Source: an uncultured Pseudomonas sp.
GTDB taxonomy: Bacteria > Pseudomonadota > Gammaproteobacteria > Pseudomonadales > Pseudomonadaceae
NCBI RefSeq assembly: GCF_913777995.1
Contig: NZ_CAJYVE010000019.1
Location: 1 to 64,000, forward strand
Direction: 5' to 3'
Length of the DNA: 64,000 nt
The translations under genes and the position numbers were made by a program. Shown piece by piece: positions 18,909-27,199 of the stretch. Position 1 is the first letter of the stretch. Each line of letters starts with the position of its first letter. Under the pieces are notes generated by a model. It did no database searches. It was not told where the DNA came from and worked only from the letters and a program-made list of their open reading frames with translations.

Positions 18909-19751
18909 ATGCGCCGCTATGCCTTCAAACAACTCGATGTGTTCACCGACCGCCCTTTGCTGGGCAATCCGCTGGCGGTGGTGCTGCAGGCCGACACGCT
19001 GAGCGAGCAGCAGATGGCGGCACTGGCCAACTGGACCAACCTCAGTGAAACCTGCTTCCTGTTGCAGCCCACCGATCCACGTGCCGATTATCGGGTGCGG
19101 ATCTTCACCACCGTCAAGGAACTGCCCTTCGCCGGGCATCCGACCCTCGGCAGTTGCCAGGCATGGCTGGAGGCCGGTGGCGTAGCCAAGGGCGAGGAAA
19201 TCATCCAGCAGTGTGGTATCGGGCTGGTGCGCATTCGTCGCGATGGGTCCCGGCTGGCCTTTACCGCACCGCCCTTGCTGCGCAGCGGCCCGTTGCAGGC
19301 CGAGCTGCAGGCGCGAGTCTGCGCGGCGTTGGGATTGGCGACCGGACAGGTGCTCGACGCGCGCTGGGTTGACAATGGCGCCGGCTGGATGGCCTTGCGC
19401 CTGGCCAGCCGCGCTGAGGTGTTGGCGGTGAAACCGGACTTCAGCCAGCTCGACGGCCTGGCCGTGGGCCTATTCGCGGCCTGCGACCCGGCGACAGAGG
19501 GTGAGCAGGCGGACTTCGAGGTGCGCGCCTTCATCGGTGGCGACGGCATGCCGGAAGACCCGGTGACCGGCAGCCTGAACGCCGGCATCGCACGCTGGCT
19601 GTTCGACGAGGGGCTGGCTGCGGAGCGCTACGTGGTTTGCCAGGGTACGGCGATCGGTCGTGATGGCCGGGTGCACGTGCAGCGGGTGGGCGATGACATC
19701 TGGGTGGGCGGCGATGCCGTCGCGTGCATCGACGGCCATATCAGTCTTTAG
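18909..19751 (+). CDS. PhzF-family isomerase/epimerase-fold protein
   Basis: 280 residues with the duplicated diaminopimelate-epimerase fold. RRYAFKQLDVFTDRPLLGNPL opens the first half, and the catalytic Glu sits in NLSETCFLL (about residue 45). ELPFAGHPTLGS and DPVTGSLNAGIARWL are the paired active-site loops. There is no phenazine operon here, so it is one of the many family members of unknown substrate. ATG 18909 follows a GGGAG about 10 nt upstream. Confidence 0.88.
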   Translation: MRRYAFKQLDVFTDRPLLGNPLAVVLQADTLSEQQMAALANWTNLSETCFLLQPTDPRADYRVRIFTTVKELPFAGHPTLGSCQAWLEAGGVAKGEEIIQQCGIGLVRIRRDGSRLAFTAPPLLRSGPLQAELQARVCAALGLATGQVLDARWVDNGAGWMALRLASRAEVLAVKPDFSQLDGLAVGLFAACDPATEGEQADFEVRAFIGGDGMPEDPVTGSLNAGIARWLFDEGLAAERYVVCQGTAIGRDGRVHVQRVGDDIWVGGDAVACIDGHISL

Positions 19752-19801
19752 CGCAATACAGTACAGGCTTCACCTTGCTGCCAGGCCGGACTGACTGGCC
19801 T

Positions 19802-20650
19802 TTAGCGCGGTGGACCGGCTGCGCGGATCCGTTTGCCGGGGCGCGCCGCAACGTCGCGGGCCTGGCCGTCGCGCTGCTTGCCGGTGCGCGCCTGGCTGAT
19901 CAGCTCTGGAATCAGCGGGCCTTCCGGGAGGTTCTTCCAGAAGCGTGTCGGCAGGTGGCCTTGCATGACCTTGGGGTTCAGGCGTGCCGGGTTGAAGATG
20001 TTCTGGTAGTAGGTCAGCCACAGCTCACCGCCCGGATCGTCCGCCTGGCGGGCCATGGCCTGCCAGGCGGGTGGGCAGATACGTTCGTGGCGCAGGCGCT
20101 CGCCGTCGTAGAACACCCCGTCGCGGGGCGTGGCGATCATCCAGCGATGACGCCCCATGCGGCCGATGAAATGCCGACTGGCGCAGGCCAGGATGTCGTG
20201 GGCCGGCTCGTGCCAGGCCACGTACTCTGGCGGCAGCGCGTCGGCATGCGGTGCTTCGGCGGGCAGCGCCACGAAGCGCAGGAAGGCGTGCAGGTGATGG
20301 GCCTCGCGGTTGACCTGCTTGAGCCGCCGTTGCAGCTCGCTGCCCAGTCGGTCGCCAGCCAGCATGGCGGTGCGGTCGCCATGGCAGACCCGCCACAGCA
20401 CTTCGTACAACAGGCTCCAGCGCTGCTCGCCACGATACTGCGACGCAGCCTGCAGCTGCTCGACCAGCGCCAGGGGCACCTTGGCCTGAAACGGACCGGC
20501 ACCCTCTGGCAAGGCCTCATCGCTGCCGAACAGATCAATATCGTGCTCGCCGCCCCAACTGACCCGGCTGGGGTCTACCCCATGGCTGAGCAACCAGCGT
20601 GCCTGTTGCCGCCAGGTGTCGAACAGGTCGTCGCAATCCAGGCGGATCAT
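19802..20650 (-). CDS. TIGR03915-type putative DNA repair protein (DUF4130)
   Basis: 282 residues. The family always pairs with the radical-SAM protein encoded just upstream. Conserved features are the acidic MIRLDCDDLFDTWRQQARWL start, a YEVLWRVCHGD helix and the DUF4130 core with HEPAHDILACASRHFIGRM and TPRDGVFYDGERL, followed by a basic Arg/Lys-rich tail. DUF4130 resembles a helical glycosylase-like fold, but the activity is unproven. ATG 20650 overlaps the upstream stop as ATGA (20647-20650), so I prefer it over GTG 20656. SOS control is expected through the box at 21882. Confidence 0.85.
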   Translation of the reverse strand: MIRLDCDDLFDTWRQQARWLLSHGVDPSRVSWGGEHDIDLFGSDEALPEGAGPFQAKVPLALVEQLQAASQYRGEQRWSLLYEVLWRVCHGDRTAMLAGDRLGSELQRRLKQVNREAHHLHAFLRFVALPAEAPHADALPPEYVAWHEPAHDILACASRHFIGRMGRHRWMIATPRDGVFYDGERLRHERICPPAWQAMARQADDPGGELWLTYYQNIFNPARLNPKVMQGHLPTRFWKNLPEGPLIPELISQARTGKQRDGQARDVAARPGKRIRAAGPPR

Positions 20651-21867
20651 GCCCACAGGCCCATTTGCTGGGGTTGCGGGCGGTCGCGCAATTGCTGGTA
20701 CAGGTGGTCGCTGGACGACTCGGCCTGGGGCGGACGGTAGTCGCTGGTGATGATGAACGGCCGCGCCTTGGCCAGCACGCAGCGCATGCGCGCCAGGTCT
20801 TCATAGCGGATCCGCCGCTGGCGGCGCAATTCCACCAGCCGCTGTGCGGTGCGCAGGCCGATACCGGGAATGCGCGCGATGAGGTTGGGCTCGGCGCGGT
20901 TCAGGTCCAGCGGGAAGACCTCGCGATTGCCCAGCGCCCAGGCCAGCTTGGGGTCGATGTCCAGCGCCAGGTCCCCCGGCCCCTTGAGCAGCTCGCTGGC
21001 GCTGAAGCCGTAGCCGCGCAGCAGGAAATCCGCCTGGTACAGACGATGCTCGCGCAGCAGCGGCGGGGCGGCCAGGGGCACGCTGCCGGGGCTGTTGGGG
21101 ATCGGGCTGAACGCCGAGTAATAGACCCGGCGCAGTTTATAGCTGCTGTAGAGGGTCTGCGCGCTGCGCAGGATGGTGCTGTCATCGGTGGCGTCGGCAC
21201 CGACGATCATCTGCGTGCTCTGTCCGGCGGGGGCGAAACGCGGCGCGCGCGGTTCGTCGCGCACCTGCTGCTCGCCATCGTGGATGATGTGCATGGCCTT
21301 GCGGATGGAGACCACGTTCTTCTCCGGTGCCAGGGTCTGCAGGCTGCGGTCGGTGGGCAGCTCGATGTTGACGCTGAGGCGGTCGGCGTAGCGCCCGGCC
21401 AGGGCGATCAGCGCCGGATCGGCATCCGGGATGGTCTTGAGGTGAATGTAGCCGCGGAACTGGTGGTCTTCGCGCAACTGGCGGGCGACCTCGACCAGTT
21501 GCTCCATGGTGTAGTCGGCCGAGCGAATGATGCCGGAGCTTAGAAACAGTCCGCTCACGCAGTTGCGCCGGTAGAAGTCCAGGGTCAGGCGGACCACTTC
21601 CTCGGGGCTGAAACGCGCCCTGGGTACGTCGCTGGAGCGGCGGTTGACGCAATACTGGCAGTCGTAGAGACAGAAGTTGGTGAGCAGCACCTTGAGCAGC
21701 GACACGCAGCGGCCGTCCGGCGTGTAGCTGTGGCAGATGCCCATGCCATTGGTGGCGCCGAGCCCGGCCTTGCCCTGTGAGCTGCGCTTGGGGGCGCCGC
21801 TGCTGGCGCAGGAGGCATCGTACTTGGCGGCGTCGGCCAGAATGCTCAGCTTGTCGATCAACTGCAT
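20647..21867 (-). CDS. TIGR03916-type radical-SAM DNA modification/repair protein
   Basis: 406 residues. The radical-SAM cluster motif is CLYDCQYC (about residues 64-71). The C-terminus has a helix-hairpin-helix DNA-binding motif (LIARIPGIGLRTAQRLVELR, about residues 333-352). The combination of radical chemistry and a DNA-binding HhH is the mark of this family, named a putative DNA modification/repair protein. ATG 21867 starts MQLIDKLSILADAAKYDAS, the usual family N-terminus. A consensus LexA box lies 14 bp upstream, and the next gene overlaps by 4 bp, so this is a two-gene SOS operon (inference from sequence). Confidence 0.9.
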   Translation of the reverse strand: MQLIDKLSILADAAKYDASCASSGAPKRSSQGKAGLGATNGMGICHSYTPDGRCVSLLKVLLTNFCLYDCQYCVNRRSSDVPRARFSPEEVVRLTLDFYRRNCVSGLFLSSGIIRSADYTMEQLVEVARQLREDHQFRGYIHLKTIPDADPALIALAGRYADRLSVNIELPTDRSLQTLAPEKNVVSIRKAMHIIHDGEQQVRDEPRAPRFAPAGQSTQMIVGADATDDSTILRSAQTLYSSYKLRRVYYSAFSPIPNSPGSVPLAAPPLLREHRLYQADFLLRGYGFSASELLKGPGDLALDIDPKLAWALGNREVFPLDLNRAEPNLIARIPGIGLRTAQRLVELRRQRRIRYEDLARMRCVLAKARPFIITSDYRPPQAESSSDHLYQQLRDRPQPQQMGLWA

Positions 21868-21881
21868 GAAAAAGCCCGATA

Positions 21882-21897
21882 CTGTTTTTATGTACAG
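21882..21897 (-). promoter_or_regulatory. LexA (SOS) box within a longer palindrome
   Basis: CTGTTTTTATGTACAG fits CTG-N10-CAG exactly. Pairing extends outwards as AAGCCCGATACTGT and ACAGTATCGGGCTT. On the minus strand TTGAGT lies 17 bp before TACTGT, a plausible -35/-10 pair whose -10 overlaps the box, so bound LexA would block the promoter of the radical-SAM operon. Confidence 0.85.
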
Positions 21898-21941
21898 TAT
21901 CGGGCTTCTGGCTATCACTCAATAGGGTGTGGACGGCTTGG

Positions 21942-22289
21942 TCAAGGTTGCGGATAGGCGGTCACATAGCGGCGGTTGATGCTCACGCAATCGGCGTACA
22001 CCTTCAGCGAACGTCGGTATTCGTTGCCCGGCTTGCCAGGATCGGTCGACGGCTGTAGCGCCTGGCCCTCCCAGAACGGGCTGAAGTCGCTTTCCGCAGT
22101 GGTTTCGCAGTGAATGGTCTCGATGAACTCGTCGAGGGTGTACCACTGCGGCTGTCCATTGCTGTAGCTCATGATCCGGCTGTTGGGGTGCATGGTACGA
22201 CGCAGCAGGGATTCATCGGCGAACACTAGGCCCGAAACCAGATTGCCTACGGCCTGTTCGATGTAGTCGTCTTCCAGTGGTGTCAGCAT
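21942..22289 (-). CDS. NTF2-like (lumazine-binding type) protein, short C-terminus
   Basis: 115 residues. The N-terminal two-thirds look like the NTF2-like fold: EDDYIEQAVGNLVSGLVFAD, LLRRTMHPNSRIMSYSNG and YTLDEFIETI. The family normally continues for another 20-30 residues with strands ending in a W-(K/R)-I-V motif; here the frame stops after YVTAYPQP, so the last strands are missing. The start has AAGGA about 10 nt upstream. Either it is C-terminally truncated or the tail has diverged. Function unknown. Confidence 0.65.
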   Translation of the reverse strand: MLTPLEDDYIEQAVGNLVSGLVFADESLLRRTMHPNSRIMSYSNGQPQWYTLDEFIETIHCETTAESDFSPFWEGQALQPSTDPGKPGNEYRRSLKVYADCVSINRRYVTAYPQP

Positions 22290-22447
22290 TTCAATAGTCC
22301 TTTAAGTTGAAAGGCAGGAAGGAAGTGGGTTGAAAAAGTGATGTCGTACACGACCGGCTAAGCATAGTTGCCGGTCACGGTCTGCCAGAGCCGTGCGACC
22401 AATGGCCGTTGGCAGAAAATTCAGATTGGCGGCGACGGGTAAGTTAA

Positions 22448-22462
22448 ATAGAATTATTCGCA
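22448..22462 (+). promoter_or_regulatory. Fur box upstream of fecI
   Basis: ATAGAATTATTCGCA resembles the 7-1-7 Fur motif (TGATAAT-n-ATTATCA, with GAGAAT variants common in Pseudomonas). It lies 32 bp before fecI, as expected for iron-repressed sigma factors. Confidence 0.6.
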
Positions 22463-22493
22463 TTTCAATAGCTGACTTCCTGGTGCCGCTGGC

Positions 22494-23009
22494 ATGACCG
22501 ACGCAGTCCATCCTCTCCAGCCTGGCCTGGACGCTTTCTATCGAGAACACAGCAGTTGGCTGGAGTCGTGGTTGCGCCGCCGCCTGGGCAATGCCTGGGA
22601 TGCCGCCGACCTCAGCCAGGAAACCTTCCTGCGCGTGCTGCTGGGGCCGCAAGGCCAGGCCCTGGAGGCGCTGCGCGAGCCGCGGGCCTATCTGGCCACG
22701 GTGGGCAAGCGCCTGATGCTCAACCATCACCGCCGCCGTCAACTGGAGCAGGCTTACCTGGATGCACTGGCCACCTTGCCCCAGGAACTGATTCCCTCGC
22801 CGGAGCAACGCTGGATGCTCCTGCAGACTCTGCAGGCCCTCGACGAGCTGCTCGACGGTCTGGCGGGCGGGGTGCGCCGGGCGTTCCTGTGGGCCCAGCT
22901 CGAAGGCCTGGGCTACGCGCAGATCGCCGAGCGCCTCCAGGTGAGTGAGCGTACCGTGAAGCGCTATATGGCCCAAGCCTACGCCCACTGCCTGATGGCC
23001 GACCTGTGA
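22494..23009 (+). CDS. fecI: FecI-type ECF sigma factor
   Basis: 171 residues. Region 2 is FYREHSSWLESWLRRRLGN with WDAADLSQETFLRVL (core and -10 recognition), and region 4 is LEGLGYAQIAERLQVSERTVKRYM (-35 recognition). FecI-type factors turn on a TonB-dependent receptor when the matching FecR relays the signal. fecR follows with a GTGA overlap, and a Fur box lies upstream. No TonB receptor gene is adjacent, so the target receptor must be elsewhere or lost. Confidence 0.92.
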   Translation: MTDAVHPLQPGLDAFYREHSSWLESWLRRRLGNAWDAADLSQETFLRVLLGPQGQALEALREPRAYLATVGKRLMLNHHRRRQLEQAYLDALATLPQELIPSPEQRWMLLQTLQALDELLDGLAGGVRRAFLWAQLEGLGYAQIAERLQVSERTVKRYMAQAYAHCLMADL

Positions 23010-23962
23010 GGCGGCCGCACGACGATCAGGCCCGTGAGCTGGCACAGGCTGCCGCACACTGGTTGGCACTCATCGAGTCGGGCGGTGCCAGTGCCGAAGA
23101 CCACGCCCGCTTGCAGCAATGGCGGATGCAGTGTCCGCGCCATGAGCAGATGTGGCAGAAAGCTCAAGGGCTGCGTCAGCGCTTCGCGCAGGTTCCGGCG
23201 CAACTGGCGCTGGCCAGCCTCGATCGTCCATCTGCCGAGGCCGGGCGCCGCCGAATGCTCAAGCAGGCCCTGGTCTTGGCGGGCTGTATACCAGGCGCCT
23301 GGCTGCTCGGCACGCAAACCCCCTGGCGTGCCTGGACGGCCGATCTGCGCACCGCAACCGGCGAGCGGCGTACCCTGAACCTTCCGGACGGCAGCCGTCT
23401 GCAATTGAACACGGCGTCGGCGGTCAGCCTGAGGTTTCGCGATGGGCTGCGTGCCTTGAACCTGATCGAGGGCGAGGTAGCGCTGGACGTCGTCCCCGGT
23501 AACACGCCGCTGACGATCGCCACCCGCCAGGGCCAGGTGCTCGTTGACTCGGCGCGGTTGTGCATTCGCCTGGACGCGCAGCATTGCCGGGTCGCGGTGA
23601 ACACGGGCAGCGCCCTGTTGCTGGCCGAGGCAGGGGCCAGCCAGTCTCTATTGGCGGGCCAGCGCGCAGCACTGAGTCATGGCGGCATCGGCGCTGTCGA
23701 GCGCTTCGACCCTGCGCAGCCTGACTGGCGCTCTGGCGTGCTGAGCGTGGAAAACCGTGCGTTAGGCAGCTTTCTCGGTGAGGTTTCACGCTATCGCCCC
23801 GGCATCCTGAACTGGAATGCGAGGGTCGAGAAGCTGAAGGTCACCGGCGTGTTTCGCCTCGACGACACCGAGGCGATCCTCGACCTGCTGGCCGCCAGCC
23901 TGCCAGTCAGCATCGAACGTCGCACACGTTACTGGGTGACCGTGGTGCCACGCTTGGCATGA
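23006..23962 (+). CDS. fecR: FecR-type anti-sigma/sigma regulator
   Basis: 318 residues. The N-terminal cytoplasmic FecR_N/DUF4880 domain binds sigma (AQAAAHWLALIESGGASAEDHARLQQW in outline), a single membrane helix lies near residues 85-105 (ALVLAGCIPGAWLLGTQ), and the periplasmic FecR domain has LPDGSRLQLNTASAVSLRF and GEVALDV. The C-terminal secretin/TonB-like segment (VTGVFRLDDTEAILDLLAASL) contacts the receptor signalling domain. GTG 23006 overlaps the fecI stop. A REP-containing element begins 15 bp after its stop. Confidence 0.92.
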   Translation: MRRPHDDQARELAQAAAHWLALIESGGASAEDHARLQQWRMQCPRHEQMWQKAQGLRQRFAQVPAQLALASLDRPSAEAGRRRMLKQALVLAGCIPGAWLLGTQTPWRAWTADLRTATGERRTLNLPDGSRLQLNTASAVSLRFRDGLRALNLIEGEVALDVVPGNTPLTIATRQGQVLVDSARLCIRLDAQHCRVAVNTGSALLLAEAGASQSLLAGQRAALSHGGIGAVERFDPAQPDWRSGVLSVENRALGSFLGEVSRYRPGILNWNARVEKLKVTGVFRLDDTEAILDLLAASLPVSIERRTRYWVTVVPRLA

Positions 23963-23977
23963 GGGTGTGTGTTTCAG

Positions 23978-24122
23978 CCAATACTGATCAGTTAGACCGG
24001 GTGGGAGCGGCTTCAGCCGCGAAGCGATCGCATGTTCACAACAGATGCAGTAAGTTTCCTGGCGCTTTCGCGGCTAAAGCCGCTCCCACCGGGCCACATG
24101 CCGCTTAAGCGAACAGTATTGG
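23978..24122. mobile_element. 145-bp non-coding REP-containing element with TIRs and 8-bp target duplication (copy 1)
   Basis: Terminal inverted repeats CCAATACTG (23978-23986) and CAGTATTGG (24114-24122). The element is flanked directly by TGTTTCAG on both sides (23970-23977 and 24123-24130), an 8-bp target-site duplication. Inside are two Pseudomonas REP sequences in opposite orientation (GGTGGGAGCGGCTTCAGCC and its inverse), as in a REPIN. It has no coding capacity. A second copy in opposite orientation is at 30742. Confidence 0.8.
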
Positions 24123-24174
24123 TGTTTCAGTCGATGCTGGCCAGTGAGACCGTCGAAGCGAGCCTGCTGGTAAT

Positions 24175-24621
24175 TCAGCGGGTTCTTGCCGTGTTGTAGA
24201 TGAGCCTTACCGCCGCCAGGCTGATCGCCTCGGCGTCCTTGCACAGGTTCTGCACGTACTCGTGGTCGAAATCTTCGTCCTGGTCTTGCCGGGCCTCGAG
24301 CAGCCGCGCCAGCTGATAAAGGTGCTGGTTCATGCCGTGCAGGCTCGCATGCAGACCCGACACCGTCTGTTCCAGCAGGCTTTCGGATTCAGCGGTGGCG
24401 TTGTCGTTGGCGGGCGCCGGCATCTTGCGGCCGGTGATCACGTAGTTCACATCGATCCCGACTTCCGACAGCTTCGACAGGTAATCGGCGCGCGGTGAGC
24501 GCAGGCCGTTCTCGTAGTTGCCTTGGGCGTTGGCCTCCACGCCGCCTATGGCGCCGAGGGCGCTTTGGGAAAGTTTCAGGCGTACGCGTTCGCGTTTCAG
24601 GCGGGGACCGATCCCTGTCAT
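24175..24621 (-). CDS. XRE-family helix-turn-helix regulator
   Basis: 148 residues. The N-terminal Cro/CI-type domain (IGPRLKRERVRLKLSQSALG with GNYENGLRSPRADYLSKL) is followed by the VGIDVNYVITGRK segment typical of Pseudomonas phage-repressor-like regulators, then a helical C-terminal half with no peptidase site. ATG 24621 has GAGGA about 8 nt upstream. No genes of an obvious regulon adjoin; the 290-bp upstream region contains GTTCGCAGAAC and GCGCGAAC, possible operator halves. Confidence 0.8.
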   Translation of the reverse strand: MTGIGPRLKRERVRLKLSQSALGAIGGVEANAQGNYENGLRSPRADYLSKLSEVGIDVNYVITGRKMPAPANDNATAESESLLEQTVSGLHASLHGMNQHLYQLARLLEARQDQDEDFDHEYVQNLCKDAEAISLAAVRLIYNTARTR

Positions 24622-24911
24622 CCGTTTGTCCTCGAAAATCTGCCGCATAGGGTGTAAGCCTTGCGTATAAATTGACGTAAGAAGAAGCGAACAGACCTGC
24701 TAGCTGGAACAGCAGCAACTGATGGTCGTATGTGGGAGTTCGCAGAACAATGTTACAGAGCGCGAACATTACCCGGAAATCAGCGAGGACAGTAGGGGGG
24801 ATTTGAACTTTTTTGTACGATTTTGAACGCGGCCTGGTTAATTCTTGGTAACAGAAGTATTACACCCCTCGAGCGGCACCTGTTCCCGGGTATCGCTCGA
24901 CGCTGCGACGC

Positions 24912-25526
24912 TCATGGGCAGCCTTTGGCCTGCTGGCTGACCCATGCCTGTGTGCCGCGGGCGATGCTGTCAGCTAGGCGCGAGATAGCCTTCTGATGCG
25001 CGATTACCAGACTGTCCAACCCGCTACCGGCCTGCTCGCGAATCACGCTGCTGCAGGTCAATGTCTGGCGTTTGCCGCCCTCTGCGCCACCACGCAGGCT
25101 GAGGTTCCAGACCACATCGAGCAGTGCATACTGGCCGGGCACCGACTCGAAGCGACGCACGTCGGTGCGCAGCGACAGCACCGGCAGGTCGCCTTCCTTC
25201 GGCAGGCCGGCCATGTCACGGCGGCCCCAGCGCTGTTCGAGCTGTGCGGTCAGGGCGTCATGGAATTCATCCCCCAACGGTGCACCCCAGCGTTCGGTAT
25301 CGAGAATGGCCAGGCTGCCGTCACCCTGGCGCACCACCAGCGGTGGCTGGTCGACCTGGACGGGTAGCAATACGGGTAGCATCTCGAACTGGAACGGCGC
25401 AGGCGCGCCGCTGGTTGCTTCGCTGTGCAACGGCGCGACCAGCGTGTAGTAGTGCATGGTCGGTGAGGAACAGGCGGCCAGCCCCAGGGCCGTGGCCAGG
25501 ACAGCGAGTTTCAGGCGCAGGGTCAT
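24912..25526 (-). CDS. pqiC: PqiC outer-membrane lipoprotein of the Pqi lipid-transport system
   Basis: 204 residues. A lipoprotein signal ends in the lipobox LAAC (Cys at residue 19), followed by the PqiC/YmbA (ABC-type transport auxiliary) domain: HYYTLVAP, LPVLLPVQVDQPPLVVR and LDTERWGAPLGDEFHDALTAQL. PqiC anchors the PqiB tunnel at the outer membrane. It overlaps pqiB as ATGA (25523-25526) and is the last of four coupled genes. Confidence 0.9.
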   Translation of the reverse strand: MTLRLKLAVLATALGLAACSSPTMHYYTLVAPLHSEATSGAPAPFQFEMLPVLLPVQVDQPPLVVRQGDGSLAILDTERWGAPLGDEFHDALTAQLEQRWGRRDMAGLPKEGDLPVLSLRTDVRRFESVPGQYALLDVVWNLSLRGGAEGGKRQTLTCSSVIREQAGSGLDSLVIAHQKAISRLADSIARGTQAWVSQQAKGCP

Positions 25527-27199
25527 TGTTGCGGCTCCAGGGTCTTGGTGCGTGACGAACTCTTGTACGACGCCGGCGCGGCATCGCCGCTACGGCCACG
25601 GATGAGCGATTCGGGCTGGCGGCTGAGGAAGTCGGTGAGCACGCGCATCGAGCGTGCGGCCCGTTGCACTTCTTCAAGCATCTGGCCGAGTTGCTGGCGG
25701 CCTGGCGAGTCCTCGGCCAGGCTGTCGTTGGCGCTGGCCAGGGTCTTCTCCGCCTGCTGCAGCGTACCGCGCACATGCGGCAGCACGCTGCCGTTGACGG
25801 TCTTGAGGGTCTTTTGCAGTTCGCTCAGGCTGCCGTTGAGGTTGGCGGCCAGTTCGTCGATCGGCACCCGGCCGAGCTTGTCGACGAAGGCCTGCAACTG
25901 CTCCTGCAGCTTGTCGAAACTGCCAGGCACCGTGGGAATTTCCAGAGGTCGTGCACGGGGGTTGAAGGTGACCTTGGGAGCCTTGGGATCGAACTCCATC
26001 GCGATGTACAACTGGCCGGTGAGCAGGTTGCCGGTGCGTACCTGCGCGCGCAGGCCGTTGCCGATGAATGAGCCGAGAATACGTGCCGACTGCTCGTCGG
26101 GATCGCCGTTGCCGGCCAGGTCGCGAAGTTTTTCTTCGGCGGCGCCCAGGCGCTTTGGGTAGATCAGCGCACCGACCACCCCAGGGAACGTGCGGGTATC
26201 GCCATCGTAGTCGAGGTCAACGGACAGCACCTTGCCGATGTTGACGCCCAGGAAGTCCACCGGCGCACCGACCGCCAGGCCACGCAGCGACTGCTTGAAG
26301 CGCATGCGGATATACAGCGGGTCGCCGTCTGGCGGCGCCAGCGCGGTGGCCTGGTCGTCGAAGATACGGAACTCCGCGTTCTCGGCGGCGGGCTTGGCGT
26401 CGGGGCTCCAGTTCGGTTCACGGAAGGCGATACCGCCCGATACGATGGACGCCAGTGACTGGGTGTCGATCTTCAGGCCCGCGGTACCGACCGTGACGTC
26501 CACGCCACTGGCGTTCCAGAAGCGCGTGTCGGTGGTGATGTATTTGTCGTTGGGAGCATTGATGAAGATCTGTACGTCGACACCCTTGCCGTCATCGGAC
26601 AGGTTGTAACCCACCACCTGGCCGACCTGGATGCGCCGGTAATAGATCGGCGAGCCGATATCCAGTGAGCCGAGGTCGTCGGTGTGCAGGATGAAGCGCT
26701 TGCCCTTTTCCCCGAAGGTCACCGGCGGCGGGGTTTCCAGGCCGACGAACTCATGAGTGGTCTGCTCGGCGTTGCCGGCGTCGGCGTTGATGAAAGCTCC
26801 CGACAGCAGGGTGTCGACCCCGGAGATGCCGTGTGCGCCGATGCGCGGACGGACCACCCAGTACTGGCTGTCGACGCGGGTGAAGGGGCCTGCGGAGTTG
26901 TTCAGTTCGATGGTGGCCAGGACGTGCGTGCGGTCCTCGCTGAGGCTGATGGCGGTGACCATGCCGATCACCACGTTCTTGTACTTGACCTGGGTCTTGT
27001 TGGCTTCCAGGCCCTCGGCGGTCTCGAAGCTCACGGTGATCTTCGGACCCAGGTTCATCCAGTCGTGCAGAGCCATCGACAGGCCGATCAGGCCGGCGAC
27101 GATGGGCACCAGCCATACCAGCGAGATACGCGCCTTGCGTTGCCTGATCTGCGGCTGAGGGGGTGTAGCGGCCGTTTTCGGGGGGGCATTATCAGACAT
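25523..27199 (-). CDS. pqiB: PqiB, multi-MCE-domain intermembrane lipid-transport protein
   Basis: 558 residues. A short cytoplasmic tail and one membrane helix (ISLVWLVPIVAGLIGLSMAL, about residues 26-46) precede three tandem MCE/MlaD domains (about 50-145, 165-270 and 285-400; each has a VxYxxVxIG-like core such as TQVKYKNVVIGMV). A long C-terminal coiled coil follows (DKLQEQLQAFVDKLGRVPID onwards) and forms the needle across the periplasm. ATG 27199 has AGAGG 6 nt upstream; TTG 27205 is less likely. It overlaps pqiA by 8 bp. Confidence 0.93.
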   Translation of the reverse strand: MSDNAPPKTAATPPQPQIRQRKARISLVWLVPIVAGLIGLSMALHDWMNLGPKITVSFETAEGLEANKTQVKYKNVVIGMVTAISLSEDRTHVLATIELNNSAGPFTRVDSQYWVVRPRIGAHGISGVDTLLSGAFINADAGNAEQTTHEFVGLETPPPVTFGEKGKRFILHTDDLGSLDIGSPIYYRRIQVGQVVGYNLSDDGKGVDVQIFINAPNDKYITTDTRFWNASGVDVTVGTAGLKIDTQSLASIVSGGIAFREPNWSPDAKPAAENAEFRIFDDQATALAPPDGDPLYIRMRFKQSLRGLAVGAPVDFLGVNIGKVLSVDLDYDGDTRTFPGVVGALIYPKRLGAAEEKLRDLAGNGDPDEQSARILGSFIGNGLRAQVRTGNLLTGQLYIAMEFDPKAPKVTFNPRARPLEIPTVPGSFDKLQEQLQAFVDKLGRVPIDELAANLNGSLSELQKTLKTVNGSVLPHVRGTLQQAEKTLASANDSLAEDSPGRQQLGQMLEEVQRAARSMRVLTDFLSRQPESLIRGRSGDAAPASYKSSSRTKTLEPQQ

